This document shows, piece after piece, positions 28,429 to 37,657 of a stretch of DNA of 64,000 nt (the first letter of the stretch is position 1; each line of letters opens with the position of its first letter). Below the pieces are notes generated by a model. The model saw only the letters and a list, made by a program, of their open reading frames with translations, did not search any database and was not told where the DNA came from. The stretch comes from Synechococcus sp. PCC 7336 (GTDB taxonomy: Bacteria > Cyanobacteriota > Cyanobacteriia > Thermostichales > PCC-7336). The translations under genes were made by a program, and so were the position numbers. Where the stretch lies: positions 2,979,737 through 3,043,736 of the forward strand of contig NZ_CM001776.1 in assembly GCF_000332275.1 (NCBI RefSeq). Reading direction: 5' to 3'.

Positions 28429-28863
28429 ATGATGGAGGCAGCAATGGCTGCCAGTGCGCTTGTCGCCTGGTCTGATGGCACGATTGCCCCAAGAGAACTG
28501 TCCATCAAAGACTTTTGTCTCGAAAACCTGAGCAAGCTAAACATTTTCGAGCCCCACGAGGCCAGCGATATTTTTCTGCGATACGTGCGGAGTTTGCAAG
28601 ACAATCCAACGTCTGGAAAAGCTGAAGTTCTCGAAGCCATTGACAAGCTGCCCGATAACAAGCGAGATAGCGATCTGTTGATTTCAATTTGTATTGGAGT
28701 GGGCAACTGCGATTGCGATCTCAGCCAGGAAGAAGTTGACGCGATTGTTGAAGTGGGCCAACAGTTGGGGGCCAGCACTGGGGACATCCTCGCAAAGCTG
28801 GAGCAGGTCAAACCCAAGCTCGATGCCACACTCGATCCGCTCACGGGCTTGCCGCGAGATTGA
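28429..28863 (+). CDS. TerB-like (tellurite resistance) family protein
   Basis: The protein has about 144 residues and an all-helical TerB fold: MEAAMAASALVAWSDGTIA with the acidic Asp-Gly turn in repeat one, and ICIGVGNCDCDLSQEEVDA in repeat two, where TerB has a metal-binding acidic turn. TerB proteins bind divalent metal and are often linked to stress responses. GGAGG lies 5 bases before the second ATG (28432), which is probably the real start. The frame upstream reads STPEV in a family-like way, so an unrecognised upstream start is possible. It converges with a response regulator gene. Confidence 0.75.
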   Translation: MMEAAMAASALVAWSDGTIAPRELSIKDFCLENLSKLNIFEPHEASDIFLRYVRSLQDNPTSGKAEVLEAIDKLPDNKRDSDLLISICIGVGNCDCDLSQEEVDAIVEVGQQLGASTGDILAKLEQVKPKLDATLDPLTGLPRD

Positions 28864-28905
28864 AGCGATTTTACAAGATTGAGGCAATTCGAGAGAGGCG
28901 ATCGC

Positions 28906-29310
28906 TCAAGAGATCGACGCTCGAGCCAACTGTTCTACCTTTTGTACCAACGCCTGCTGATCCACCACAGGCTTGGCGATATAGCCCTCTGCGCCACTCT
29001 CGCGTAAAAACAGCTCGCGATCGCCTCGCATGGCGTGAGCCGTTACCAAAATGACTGGCACTGACTGCGATTGCGGGTTTTGCTTCAACAATTGCGTAAT
29101 CCGAATGCCATCCACCGACTCCCCTTTGTAGGTACTTTGAGACAGCGATACATCCATCAACACCGCAGAAATTTCGCCGCCTGCCACAATCTCTAAAATC
29201 TCTACTACATCCTGACTTTGCACCACCTCAAAGCCACCCCGCTTCTTCAAAATGGTGGCAAACACGCGGGCATTTAACGGATCGTCTTCAACGAGTAAGA
29301 CTTTGACCAT
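28906..29310 (-). CDS. single-domain response regulator
   Basis: A 134-residue CheY-like receiver with no output domain. The acidic pair is in VLLVEDDPLNARVF, the phosphoacceptor Asp is in SAVLMDVSLSQ, the Thr is in VILVTAHAMRGD, and the Lys is in GYIAKPVVDQQ. This arrangement and the phrase HAMRGDRE are typical of DivK-like receivers found in phosphorelays. The start is ATG 29310, although GTG 29328 is possible. No histidine kinase is adjacent. Confidence 0.93.
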   Translation of the reverse strand: MVKVLLVEDDPLNARVFATILKKRGGFEVVQSQDVVEILEIVAGGEISAVLMDVSLSQSTYKGESVDGIRITQLLKQNPQSQSVPVILVTAHAMRGDRELFLRESGAEGYIAKPVVDQQALVQKVEQLARASIS

Positions 29311-29438
29311 TACGATCTCTCGGGACACCAGGATAAGCAGAGCTTACCCAACAGAAATCGGCTACTCGACAATAGATGCGCGATCGCGCAATTTGCAGAT
29401 AGAGTTTCCGCATCGGGGGATAGACAGGCGGTTCTGTT

Positions 29439-30581
29439 CTAAGACTGGCGAGAATCGGGGGGTGTTTGGCTGTCGTCGAGGGAGAGGCGATCGATGCGCT
29501 CGGGTAGGGGTTGTTTGACCTGAAGCCCCCGCAAGACACTATTGAGTTGCTGCAGACTTTCGAGATTGAGGCGACTCTCCCGCACTTTGTGAAACACCGA
29601 ACGCGACATGAGTAGTGTCCGCTCCATATCCGTTGCACCAATCTGCAAGAGACACTGCTCTCGCTCGGGCTGGTAATCTGCAGAGGCCAAATAAAGCGAT
29701 TGTGGCTGGCATTGCTGCGTCAGTCGGGCCATCTTGCCAATCAACTCCGGGTACAGCCAGGTATAGGCCGGATGCACGGTCAATTGAGCGACGTGGGGTT
29801 GATTGCCCGTATGGGCGAGCTTGAGGTTGAAGTAGCCGATGGCGCATTTGCGATCGGCTTCGAAGACATAGGCTTGTACCCGTTCGGTGTTACTAACCGA
29901 TTGCTTGAGATTGTCGATGGAGCGATCGAACAGCGTTTGTTTGAAATCGCTGACATCGCGATCGTAAATTTGGCGGACCTGTGGCGGCATCGAAGCAGTG
30001 TCTAGCTGGTATAGCAAATAGGAATCGCTATTGCTGACGGGCTTGAGATTGAGGGGCGAAATCTTTTCTTCGGCCAGCTCCACCAGTTTGGCAGGATCGA
30101 GGGACCAATAGGTGAGTTGAGCGAGCTGCTGAAAGCCGTTGCAGCGGTAAAGGGCCATTGCCCCTTTGTTGTGGATGTTGACCTCTAACATCCAGGTGCG
30201 GGCTTCGCGAAACTGTTCGGCACAGTGGCGCAACAACTGCGAGCCAATGCCCTGCCGTTGGGCGCGGCTCGATACAGCAATGTGATCGATGCGCCAAGTG
30301 GTGCGGTTGCGGTTGAACGGCGACACCTGAATCATGCCGAGGATATCGCCCTCCCGCTCGGCCACATGTACGTTAAAGGTGTGTTGAAACCGGTTGGGAA
30401 ATAGGCTGAGGGCTTTAAGGGGACCGTACCAACGGCGAATGCGGCGAATTTGACCGGCAATATCCACCGAACGGCTGCCGTATTCGTCGGCAAAAGCTTC
30501 TTCAAACAGATCTTCAATTGCATCCAAATCGCTGAAACGGACGGGGCGGATAGCAATATCGGTGGCAGAGTCGTCAGTCAC
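29439..30581 (-). CDS. GNAT family N-acetyltransferase
   Basis: A 380-residue protein. The N-terminal half is a GNAT domain (IRPVRFSDLDAIEDLFEEAF; acetyl-CoA loop SSRAQRQGIGSQLL; ALYRCNGFQQ). The second half (about residues 190-360) looks like a degenerate second GNAT-like domain (VAQLTVHPAYTWLYPELIG). The C-terminal tail is polar. The substrate is unknown. The start is GTG 30581, because the codons upstream do not resemble the family. Two-domain GNAT proteins of this sort are conserved across cyanobacteria. Confidence 0.8.
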   Translation of the reverse strand: MTDDSATDIAIRPVRFSDLDAIEDLFEEAFADEYGSRSVDIAGQIRRIRRWYGPLKALSLFPNRFQHTFNVHVAEREGDILGMIQVSPFNRNRTTWRIDHIAVSSRAQRQGIGSQLLRHCAEQFREARTWMLEVNIHNKGAMALYRCNGFQQLAQLTYWSLDPAKLVELAEEKISPLNLKPVSNSDSYLLYQLDTASMPPQVRQIYDRDVSDFKQTLFDRSIDNLKQSVSNTERVQAYVFEADRKCAIGYFNLKLAHTGNQPHVAQLTVHPAYTWLYPELIGKMARLTQQCQPQSLYLASADYQPEREQCLLQIGATDMERTLLMSRSVFHKVRESRLNLESLQQLNSVLRGLQVKQPLPERIDRLSLDDSQTPPDSRQS

Positions 30582-30774
30582 GATCGAAAGCCTCTCAAAG
30601 CAGTGAGTGAAACGAAGGTTATTGTGCTCGGGGGTGCGGAACGGCAATTGCAGACGGGGCCGGCACCCGGAAATCGCGGATCGCTCCGAGCCCCGTGCTT
30701 ACAACAATAGTGCCAGTGAAGTCGGAAAATTGTCCAAATAGAGCGAACTCGTACTGAGACTCAAGTACTGAGAC

Positions 30775-31929
30775 TCAGATGTTGTCGCTCTGAGGGCGAA
30801 CGAGCAAGAGCGGTGTTTGTTCGTCAGCGTTGCCCGCCGGGTTTTCCCGCAAAGCACGGATCAGCCGAGCGGGCACAATGCCATCTGTGGCTGCCAGTAT
30901 CTTAACTTCTTTCAAATCGTTCGCATCGACGATCGCCGTTTCCATCCCCGTTTGGGCCTTCACCTCTGCCACCGTGCGATCGGGGTGGGCCGGTCCGAGC
31001 ACCAGAAATTGGTCGTAAGGAGGAATAGTGCCGGTGACATCGTCAATCAACGCGGCTTGATAGCCAGCCAGGGCATAAAATACACCTGACTTGCCCAGTA
31101 CTTTGGCTGCAGCACCGAGGATAAAGGCGATCGCCACTTGCCAAGCATTAGAGGAATCAATCAGGGTTTGCATGCCGTAGGCACTGCACAGGCTGGTTTT
31201 GGAGGGGAAGAAGAAACACAGCCGCCAAGCCAGCCAACCCGGCTGGATATTGCCGGGATAGCGATAGTTGCCCTCCACAATGGCGGTGGCGGTTTCGGCG
31301 AGGACGAGGTAGTCGGTGGGCTTGGCAAAGGGCTTGGCGTAGCGCTCGAACACGGCGGGGAGGGTGTCCTGCGAATTGAGCAAATGGGTGCGCACGGGCA
31401 ATACGAGAGCGCCATCCCGCTGCTGCCAATCGCTTTCGCTGCTGGGTTGGGGAGCGCTGAGGGGGACGATCGCGTGACCGGTTTTGAAAATGCGCTGTTG
31501 CCGGCCGTATTGCACGAACTTTAACTGCAGCCAAGCCACTTGCAGGCGATCGATCGCCTCCCCAGCCAGTTCGATCTCGAAGGCGATCGCCAGCTTTGTT
31601 TTGGGACCGACCAAAGTGGCACTCCAATAGTTGTCCGAGCGGGGAAATTCGGGGTTGACCAGTTTCAGGTGCGATTGAATGCTCTCGGTGGAGCCGCTAC
31701 CCAGTAGCACCAGGTTGGGTTCGATGTCGGCCAGAGTGACTTCGTAGACTGGATTGCGGTTGTAAGCCACCATCTTGCCTGCGAGCAGATAGCGATCGGG
31801 GTTGGCGCGATCGCAGGTCCATCCTTCCGGCTCGATTTCTAAGGCATCGGGCTCGCGACGGCGGTAGAGCCATTCAAAGGCCAGGGCAATGGCGGCGATC
31901 GCCAGCAGCACTGTCAAAATCGCAACCAT
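30775..31929 (-). CDS. F420-0:gamma-glutamyl ligase-like membrane protein
   Basis: A 384-residue protein with one N-terminal membrane span (MVAILTVLLAIAAIALAF). Its C-terminal domain (about residues 165-375) matches the CofE/F420-0:gamma-glutamyl ligase family: VRTHLLNSQDTL, LAETATAIVEGNYRYPG, GMQTLIDSSNAW, ALIDDVTGTIPPYDQFLV and ENPAGNADEQTPLLL. The middle (about 40-160) is a cyanobacterial extension. The true substrate is unlikely to be settled from sequence, since F420 synthesis is not general in cyanobacteria. The start is ATG 31929. Confidence 0.75.
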   Translation of the reverse strand: MVAILTVLLAIAAIALAFEWLYRRREPDALEIEPEGWTCDRANPDRYLLAGKMVAYNRNPVYEVTLADIEPNLVLLGSGSTESIQSHLKLVNPEFPRSDNYWSATLVGPKTKLAIAFEIELAGEAIDRLQVAWLQLKFVQYGRQQRIFKTGHAIVPLSAPQPSSESDWQQRDGALVLPVRTHLLNSQDTLPAVFERYAKPFAKPTDYLVLAETATAIVEGNYRYPGNIQPGWLAWRLCFFFPSKTSLCSAYGMQTLIDSSNAWQVAIAFILGAAAKVLGKSGVFYALAGYQAALIDDVTGTIPPYDQFLVLGPAHPDRTVAEVKAQTGMETAIVDANDLKEVKILAATDGIVPARLIRALRENPAGNADEQTPLLLVRPQSDNI

Positions 31930-32131
31930 ACAGCATTCCTCTGCACCACTCAATCTGCGAAGTTATCATAGCGGCTGGAACGCTCGACATCAGTAAATTC
32001 GCTGCGGCAGGGGGGATAGACTGTCTTATGATGCAGGCGTTTGCCTCGCTCGGACGGCCTGCGATCGAGCTGAGGGGCAACGACAGCGGCAGCTAAACTA
32101 ATACGATGCAATGCGCGAGGGAGAATCGGCA

Positions 32132-32950
32132 GTGAGCGATCTAAAAGACCTATTGCCCCGCGTCGTCGAGATTGCCAAGCAGGCTGGCGACGCCATTATG
32201 GCTATCTACAACAATGACGAAGATTTCGAGACCACTTACAAAGACGATCGCTCTCCCCTGACCAAGGCCGATCTACTCTCCAACGAAATTATTGTGAAGG
32301 GTTTGCAGGAGTTAGCCCCCGAGATTCCGATTCTCTCGGAAGAGTCGAAGCAAACTCCCTATCCAGAGCGCTCTGGTTGGTCTCGTTTTTGGCTGGTGGA
32401 CCCGATTGACGGGACGAAGGAGTTTATCAAGCGCAATGGCGAGTTTACGGTCAATATTGCTTTGGTTGATAGCGGCCAGCCGGTTTTGGGGGTGGTTCAC
32501 GCTCCTGCTCGCACGACGACTTATTGGGGGGCTGAAGGGGAAGGGGCGTTTCAGCAAAATGGCGGCGGTGTAGCGGAACCGATGCAGGTGACTCAAACCC
32601 ATGCAGGGCTGGAGGCGATTGCGGTGGTGGCCAGTCGCTCTCATGCCGGTCCCGAGACGGTGGCGTTTTTAGACCGATTGGAGGCGGCGAATGGGGCGAT
32701 CGCCAAGGTGTCGGCGGGGAGCTCGTTGAAGTTGTGTTTGGTGGCCTCGGGGGAGGCGCAGTTGTATCCCCGCTTTGGTCCGACGATGGAATGGGATACG
32801 GCGGCGGCTCATGCGGTGGTGGTGCAGGCGGGGGGGGCTGTGACGAATATGGAGGGGGTTGCTCTGCGGTATAACAAAGAGAATTTGCTCAATCCGTTTT
32901 TTGTGGTCAGCGATGGGTCCGGTCTGGATTGGAAGGCTTGCCTTGAATGA
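32132..32950 (+). CDS. cysQ: 3'(2'),5'-bisphosphate nucleotidase
   Basis: CysQ removes 3'-phosphate from PAP made in sulfate assimilation and is an inositol monophosphatase superfamily enzyme. The metal site is WLVDPIDGTKEF, with an upstream Glu pair in LSEESKQ and downstream WDTAAAHAVV. I chose GTG 32132 (272 residues) because AGGGAG lies 8 bases before it. The ATG at 32111 would add seven residues and has no good ribosome binding site. The lithium-sensitive phosphatase fold is complete. Confidence 0.92.
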   Translation: MSDLKDLLPRVVEIAKQAGDAIMAIYNNDEDFETTYKDDRSPLTKADLLSNEIIVKGLQELAPEIPILSEESKQTPYPERSGWSRFWLVDPIDGTKEFIKRNGEFTVNIALVDSGQPVLGVVHAPARTTTYWGAEGEGAFQQNGGGVAEPMQVTQTHAGLEAIAVVASRSHAGPETVAFLDRLEAANGAIAKVSAGSSLKLCLVASGEAQLYPRFGPTMEWDTAAAHAVVVQAGGAVTNMEGVALRYNKENLLNPFFVVSDGSGLDWKACLE

Positions 32951-32969
32951 ATCATTCCACGGCTCTGCG

Positions 32970-33412
32970 CTAAGGTTTTAGCCAACCGCGTACAGTTTCG
33001 AGGGGAATGCTGACGAAGGGATTGTTGGTGAAGAGGGTTTTGAGGAGTTCGGAGCCGCCGGATTCGAGGGCGCTGAGGAGGCGGTCTTTAGCCACTCATC
33101 CAACGCATCCACCGCCGCATCCCGTTCCCGCGTCGCCTGCTGCGCCTCAGACTTCTCCTTTTCCTGCTCCGCATCCGCCTCGATCGCCCCATTCAGCCGC
33201 TCCGTCGCCCCAATCTGCTCGCTAAACTCCACCTGCTGCCGTTGTTGAGCCGCCAACGCCGCATCGTACAGCAGCACCTGTCCTTCCCCAATCCGCACCT
33301 CCATATATCCATACTCCGCCAGATCGGAAGCAATCTCAGGCACCGCTAACCCATTGGCGATCGCTACCCGAGCCGAATTGAGCAATTCTTCTACATGCAG
33401 TGGGGCAAGCAT
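32970..33412 (-). pseudogene. frameshifted hypothetical protein
   Basis: The 5' part encodes about 105 residues, MLAPLHVEELLNSARVAIAN onward, with a coiled-coil-like Gln/Glu stretch (QQRQQVEFSEQ). The frame at its end continues as Ser/Pro-rich nonsense. A shift near 33090 gives a far more protein-like ending: AKDRLLSALESGGSELLKTL, then FTNNPFVSIPLETVRGWLKP, stopping at 32970-32972. So one base appears lost or gained in DEW-AKDR. This could be a real mutation or a sequencing error. I do not recognise the family. It converges with cysQ, leaving 19 bases between the stop codons. Confidence 0.65.
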
Positions 33413-33827
33413 AGTTCAACATTGAACACTATTGGCTAAGAGCCTAGCGCAACCCATCCCCACAACCGCAATTTTTCCAGAAAGGTTCGCAATACGTTCC
33501 GCACCCAAGCGCACAACAACTATACTCTCTTGACGATTTTTAAGTGTCGCAAAAAGATTTCTCAAGACCTCCCAACGTTTTCTCGACATCGCCCAGCGGT
33601 TAACGATTGAGATCGGGATTTTGGCATTGTTTGAAGCCCGAGCCTGCCTGAGAATGATTCCCGCATGGCTAGTACATCGTCAAGCTAAAAATCAGGGATC
33701 GAGGAATATTCCTCCCCTCTCCCCAAGGAGAGGGGTCGGGGGTGAGGGTTAATGCAGCGAGTTGAATTCCGATCGCAACTGAGCTTCACCGTCCTAATGT
33801 CTAAATCTGACAAAGCACTAGATACAC
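33413..33827. other. intergenic region with a repeat copy
   Basis: About 400 bases with no gene. It includes the second copy of the palindromic repeat (33714-33748) and a perfect palindrome GAGGAATATTCCTC at 33701-33714 directly beside it. Confidence 0.55.
33714..33748 (-). repeat. palindromic extragenic repeat, copy 2
   Basis: Read on the minus strand it gives CCCTCACCCCCGACCCCTCT, matching copy 1 at 13086 with one change, followed by the same inverted repeat (CCCCTCTCC / GGAGAGGGG). The opposite orientation and separate location show that this family is dispersed. Confidence 0.75.
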
Positions 33828-34169
33828 TCAGGACTTTGAGTCCTGTTCGGACAGTGCTCGGACGTCTTCTGACGAAAGCTCGGTGAGCAGACTGATTTGC
33901 TCGACAGACATTCCTTGACGCAACAGCTTGAGCGCGATCGCCCGTGCGCGATTGAGTTCTCCCTCTTGTCGGCCCTCTTGATGGACTTCTCGATGAAAAG
34001 CGGGCATGTTTGATGTCTTATGTCTCGGCACAAACTGATAGCTGCGATCTCTCGATCGGCCCAAGCATTCGCACGGCGCAGTCGCGATCGCACTATGCAT
34101 CCGGCTCAGCTTCTGCAGACAAGCCAGATTGTTGCAGTAAGCTAAATATTTTATCCCATTTTTAACCAA
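33828..34169 (-). pseudogene. C-terminal remnant of an Rpn-type nuclease/transposase protein
   Basis: The last 50 codons read FHREVHQEGRQEGELNRARA, then LLRQGMSVEQISLLTELSSE, ending EQDSKS. The EGRxEGE repeat followed by a LLxxGMSxEQIxxLTxLS segment is the usual C-terminus of PD-(D/E)XK Rpn/DUF4351-like proteins. The nuclease domain is missing, and the upstream codons do not resemble it. The fragment overlaps the Uma2 gene end by 19 bases. Confidence 0.55.
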
Positions 34170-34711
34170 TCAAACACTCGATCGACCGTGAGAGCTAGTT
34201 CTAGTTCGGGCAAGACCGAAAGGACTCGATCGCTCTGGCATAGGACGGGCTGTTTTTGGGGTTGGAAGAGCAAAATACTGAGATCGTCTGGGTCGAGGAA
34301 CCAACCTAGCTGGCTACCATGCTCCAGGCAATGGAGAATATTTCCTAGCACTTTGTTGGCTCTTTGTTCGGGGGAAAGGATTTCAATCGTCCAATCTGGC
34401 GGCAGGTTGAAGTTGTCAGGGACTTCTCCTTCTGGGGTGAAAGGGATTCGGTCCCACCGAAAGACTGCTACATCTGGGACAATGGATCGCCCGCCAAAGC
34501 TACATCTCAATTCTGGGAAGGCATAGGCAATTTTTGCTTCCTCTGCGACTTGATTGATGGCGGCACAGAGTTTTCCTTGCAAGCGGCTATGTCGTCCCTT
34601 TGGCATGGGTTTTTGAATGATTTCACCATTGATGTATTCGCTTGCAGGTTTAGTTTCTGGCAGTTGCAGAAATTCTTGCAGTGTCAATGGCTTAGAGAGT
34701 GTTTGAACCAT
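34151..34711 (-). CDS. Uma2 family endonuclease-like protein (DUF820)
   Basis: A 186-residue PD-(D/E)XK-fold protein of the Uma2/DUF820 family, abundant in cyanobacteria. The core reads SEYINGEIIQKPMPKGRHS, SIVPDVAVFRW and PDWTIEILSPEQRANKV (catalytic Glu-Ile-Leu-Ser), then LGWFLDPDDLSILLFQP. I start at the ATG (34711) of MVQTLSKPLTLQEFLQLP, the usual N-terminus. The biological role of these proteins is unknown, and nuclease activity is inferred from fold only. Confidence 0.88.
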   Translation of the reverse strand: MVQTLSKPLTLQEFLQLPETKPASEYINGEIIQKPMPKGRHSRLQGKLCAAINQVAEEAKIAYAFPELRCSFGGRSIVPDVAVFRWDRIPFTPEGEVPDNFNLPPDWTIEILSPEQRANKVLGNILHCLEHGSQLGWFLDPDDLSILLFQPQKQPVLCQSDRVLSVLPELELALTVDRVFDWLKMG

Positions 34712-34785
34712 TCGGTTGACCTGCAAAACGATAAGGCAAGTTTCATCTCTTAATTCCACTGGGGAAAAAGACTTCCATTGCGCGA

Positions 34786-36087
34786 CTAGGCCATCGCGCT
34801 AAAAAACTCAATCGTGCTCTTCAAAGCCTTGAGAAACGCATCGATATCAGCTTGGGTGTTGTAGAAATAAACGCTTGCCCGAGCCGTTGCAGACACCCCG
34901 AGTTCGCCGTGCAGCGGTTGCGTGCAGTGGTGGCCCGAGCGAATTTCTACCCCCTCTTCATCCAATAGCGCCGCAATGTCGTTGGCGTGGATTCCTTCCA
35001 CCGTAAATGACACCAATCCTGCCCGATCGATCTCGCCGCTCTCGGTCCAACTGGGGCCGTATACCCGCACTCCCTCAATCTCGGAGATGCCTGCGAGTAA
35101 GTAAGCCGTTAGTGCTTGCTCGCGATCGTGAATGCGATCCATGCCAATCTCGCTGAGATAATCGACTGCCGCCCCCAACCCGATCGCCTCAGCGATCGCC
35201 GGAGTACCCGCCTCGAACTTGTGGGGTAAATCCGCATAGGTGGAGCGTTCTAGCGACACATCTGCAATCATCTCTCCCCCACCCAAAAACGGCGGCATCG
35301 ACAGCAGCAGATCCTCTTTGCCGTATAAGAATCCACTCCCGGTCGGCCCGCACATCTTGTGCCCGGAAGCCACCAACCAGTCACAGCCAAGCGCCTGCAC
35401 GTCAACGGCCATATGGGGAACACTCTGGCAAGCGTCAATCAAGACTTTGGCCCCATACTGCTGGGCCAACTGTGCAATCTCTGCCACTGGGTTGACGCAG
35501 CCCAACATATTGGAAACGTGAACGGTTGCCACTAATTGAGTGCGATCGCTCAGCAAACTCCGGTAATGCTCCAGATCGAATTCGCCAGTTTCCGTCAGAC
35601 GAACGAACTTGAGCGTAGCGCCAGTCTTTTGGGCCACGAACTGCCAGGGCACCAAATTACTGTGGTGCTCCATGACTGACAAAATCACCTCATCTCCAGC
35701 CGCGAGGTGATTCATCCCCCAGCTATAGGCAACGAGGTTGATCGCTTCACTAGCATTGCGCGTAAAAACAATTTCTCTGGCAGAGGTCGCGTTGATAAAC
35801 TGAGCGACCTTGACCCGCGAGAGCTCGTATGCGTCTGTGGCTTCCCGACTTAAGGTATGTGCCCCCCGATGGACGTTGGCATTACTGCTGCGATAGTAGC
35901 GATCCATTGCCTGCAGCACCGCCTCGGGCTTCTGCGATGTGGCAGCATTATCCAGATAAACCAACGGTTTGCCATTCACTTGCCGCGACAGGATCGGAAA
36001 CTGCGATCGCACCTGCACCGCCAGCGCGTCATCGACGGTCAATCTGGGCTGCACGGCAGCAAGAGTTGCAGACATGATGGTATCCAT
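34786..36087 (-). CDS. sufS: cysteine desulfurase SufS
   Basis: SufS is a PLP enzyme that transfers sulfur from cysteine to SufE or SufU for Fe-S assembly. The 433-residue sequence has the PLP lysine in [12 protein letters not shown], the conserved [14 protein letters not shown], and the catalytic cysteine loop [15 protein letters not shown] of the class II (SufS) type. It starts [11 protein letters not shown], with either ATG (36087 or 36075) possible. In most cyanobacteria sufS follows sufBCD. Here no suf partner is adjacent on either side. Confidence 0.95.
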   Translation of the reverse strand: MDTIMSATLAAVQPRLTVDDALAVQVRSQFPILSRQVNGKPLVYLDNAATSQKPEAVLQAMDRYYRSSNANVHRGAHTLSREATDAYELSRVKVAQFINATSAREIVFTRNASEAINLVAYSWGMNHLAAGDEVILSVMEHHSNLVPWQFVAQKTGATLKFVRLTETGEFDLEHYRSLLSDRTQLVATVHVSNMLGCVNPVAEIAQLAQQYGAKVLIDACQSVPHMAVDVQALGCDWLVASGHKMCGPTGSGFLYGKEDLLLSMPPFLGGGEMIADVSLERSTYADLPHKFEAGTPAIAEAIGLGAAVDYLSEIGMDRIHDREQALTAYLLAGISEIEGVRVYGPSWTESGEIDRAGLVSFTVEGIHANDIAALLDEEGVEIRSGHHCTQPLHGELGVSATARASVYFYNTQADIDAFLKALKSTIEFFSAMA

Positions 36088-36311
36088 TCGTTACAATGCG
36101 TCTTCAAAGCCCGAGCGGCTGCTTCCGATCTGCCCCCGATCTGACTGGGACCACTCCGTCGGAGCCGCTCGAATTTCAGTATGACACTGCTCTTCAACCC
36201 AGGCAAAAACAGTCCTCTCGCTGAATTCTATACGGCGCGGAGCAGGCGATCGCGCCGATCGCTCGGTCTCCGAGGGAGTAGAGAAGGATAAATGGAGTTT
36301 TTGGGGAGAAG

Positions 36312-36623
36312 TTACAAGACTTCTGAGGAGCGTGGGACGATCGCATCTAGTTCGCTTGCTTCTTCCTGTTGAGCGCGATAGAGGTCACAGCGTAGCTGTA
36401 GATTCATCCAAAAGCTGGGAGTCGTCCCAAAATACTTTGCCAATCTTAGAGCGGTTGAAGGAGTAACCCCTCGCTTCCTCCTCACTAATTCATTGACCCG
36501 TTGAAAGGGCACTTGGAGAGCTTTGGACAGATCGCTCTGACTCATCTCCAAAGGCTCTAGGAATTCGTGGAGTAACATTTCCCCTGGATGGGTGGGAGTT
36601 CTATGGGTTGGAATCCTAACCAT
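36312..36623 (-). CDS. higA: HigA-type antitoxin
   Basis: A 103-residue XRE-family antitoxin of the HigA/VapI addiction-module type. The helix-turn-helix reads LEMSQSDLSKALQVPFQRVN (about residues 26-45), and the family block HPGEMLLHEFLEPL precedes it. The block TPSTALRLAKYFGTTPSFWM follows. It would neutralise the HigB toxin and repress the operon. It starts 13 bases after the toxin stop, the toxin-first order typical of HigBA. Confidence 0.93.
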   Translation of the reverse strand: MVRIPTHRTPTHPGEMLLHEFLEPLEMSQSDLSKALQVPFQRVNELVRRKRGVTPSTALRLAKYFGTTPSFWMNLQLRCDLYRAQQEEASELDAIVPRSSEVL

Positions 36624-36636
36624 GAAACCGATCCCC

Positions 36637-36930
36637 TCAGTGATAGTCTACGATTTCGACGTTGGCCGGACCGGCCTCGGTCCAATCAAAGCAGATGCGG
36701 TACTGCTGATTGATACGGATGCTGTATTGGCCCCTTCGATCTCCAAACAGCTTTTCTAACCTGTTACCTGGTGGAGCGGTTAATTCTTGCAGCACTACCG
36801 CCGAGTCCAATTGGTCCAGCTTGCGGACAGCAACAGCCCAGAAGTTGACGGGACAAATCTTGCGAGCAGCTTTGCTGCGTAAGCCGTTGAAAATATCCCC
36901 GGTACCCTGGTTGGCAAAGGTTTGAATCAC
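36637..36930 (-). CDS. higB: HigB-type toxin
   Basis: A 97-residue RelE/ParE-superfamily toxin, a ribosome-dependent mRNA interferase. The sequence MIQTFANQGTGDIFNGLRSK, VRKLDQLDSA, PPGNRLEKLFGDRRGQYSIR and NQQYRICFDW matches HigB of the RelE-like group, with the C-terminal Arg-Ile-Cys-Phe region and a final acidic strand (VEIVDYH). It lies upstream of higA in one transcript. No frameshift or stop is visible, so the module looks functional. Confidence 0.93.
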   Translation of the reverse strand: MIQTFANQGTGDIFNGLRSKAARKICPVNFWAVAVRKLDQLDSAVVLQELTAPPGNRLEKLFGDRRGQYSIRINQQYRICFDWTEAGPANVEIVDYH

Positions 36931-37009
36931 ACTCCCAAATTAGCATGATAGTTGTTATAACGTGTTAGCAAGTCTGGCCGATTGAGCGAGATCGATGAAC
37001 GAGGCTGAT

Positions 37010-37582
37010 TCAGTTCTGCCACAGACGCAACAAGTCCAGCGTCAATCCCGGCAAGAGAGGATCGCCAGCGATCGCATCTGTCCGAACGATTTTGGTCTCG
37101 ACATCTGGCTGATAGACCTCCACCGTGCGGCGAATCGGATCGATGAGCCAGCCCAAGGGCACACCTGCCCTGGCATATTCCTGCATCTTTGCCTGTAACT
37201 CCTGTAAGGAATCGCTAGGAGAACGCAGCTCGACGACAAAATCAGGCGCGAGGGGAGGAAACCCTCGTTTTTGCTCGGGAGTCAGCTTATCCCATCTCTC
37301 TCGCCATACCCAGGCAAAATCGGGCATGCGCTTGGCCCCATTGGGAAGCTGAAAAATCGTCTGAGAACTAAAGCCAATCCCAGAGGGATTGCGCGCTGCC
37401 CAGTGCCCCAATTGACTCAACAAGGCAAATTCGCGACGGCCAGCTTCGCCGCCAACGGGGGGCACCACAATCAGCTCTCCTTTTGCGGATAACTCAAAGC
37501 TTGTCAAGGGATTCTGCTGGCAAATTTGCTCGAATTGCCAGTCGGTTAACTGGACAGCGGGAGCTAGGATGATGCTGGTCAC
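37010..37582 (-). CDS. Uma2 family endonuclease-like protein (DUF820)
   Basis: A second Uma2-family protein, 190 residues, not closely similar to the one at 34 kb. The core reads FELSAKGELIVVPPVGGEAG, RMPDFAWVWRERWD, DFVVELRSPSDSLQELQ and LGWLIDPIRRTVEVYQP. Catalytic Glu and Arg/Ser positions are kept. The start opens MTSIILAPAVQLTDWQFEQI. Function unknown. It lies between higBA and mutS. Confidence 0.9.
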   Translation of the reverse strand: MTSIILAPAVQLTDWQFEQICQQNPLTSFELSAKGELIVVPPVGGEAGRREFALLSQLGHWAARNPSGIGFSSQTIFQLPNGAKRMPDFAWVWRERWDKLTPEQKRGFPPLAPDFVVELRSPSDSLQELQAKMQEYARAGVPLGWLIDPIRRTVEVYQPDVETKIVRTDAIAGDPLLPGLTLDLLRLWQN

Positions 37583-37657
37583 GGCGAATCCATAGTCTGG
37601 CTTCTAGTCTAATCGAGGCAAGCGTTTCGGGGTCAATCGTCACGAGAAACACGCCCT

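Noticed and set aside
28263-28844. 193-residue minus-strand frame
   Set aside because: It is antisense to the TerB-like gene, which has a family match and a ribosome binding site.
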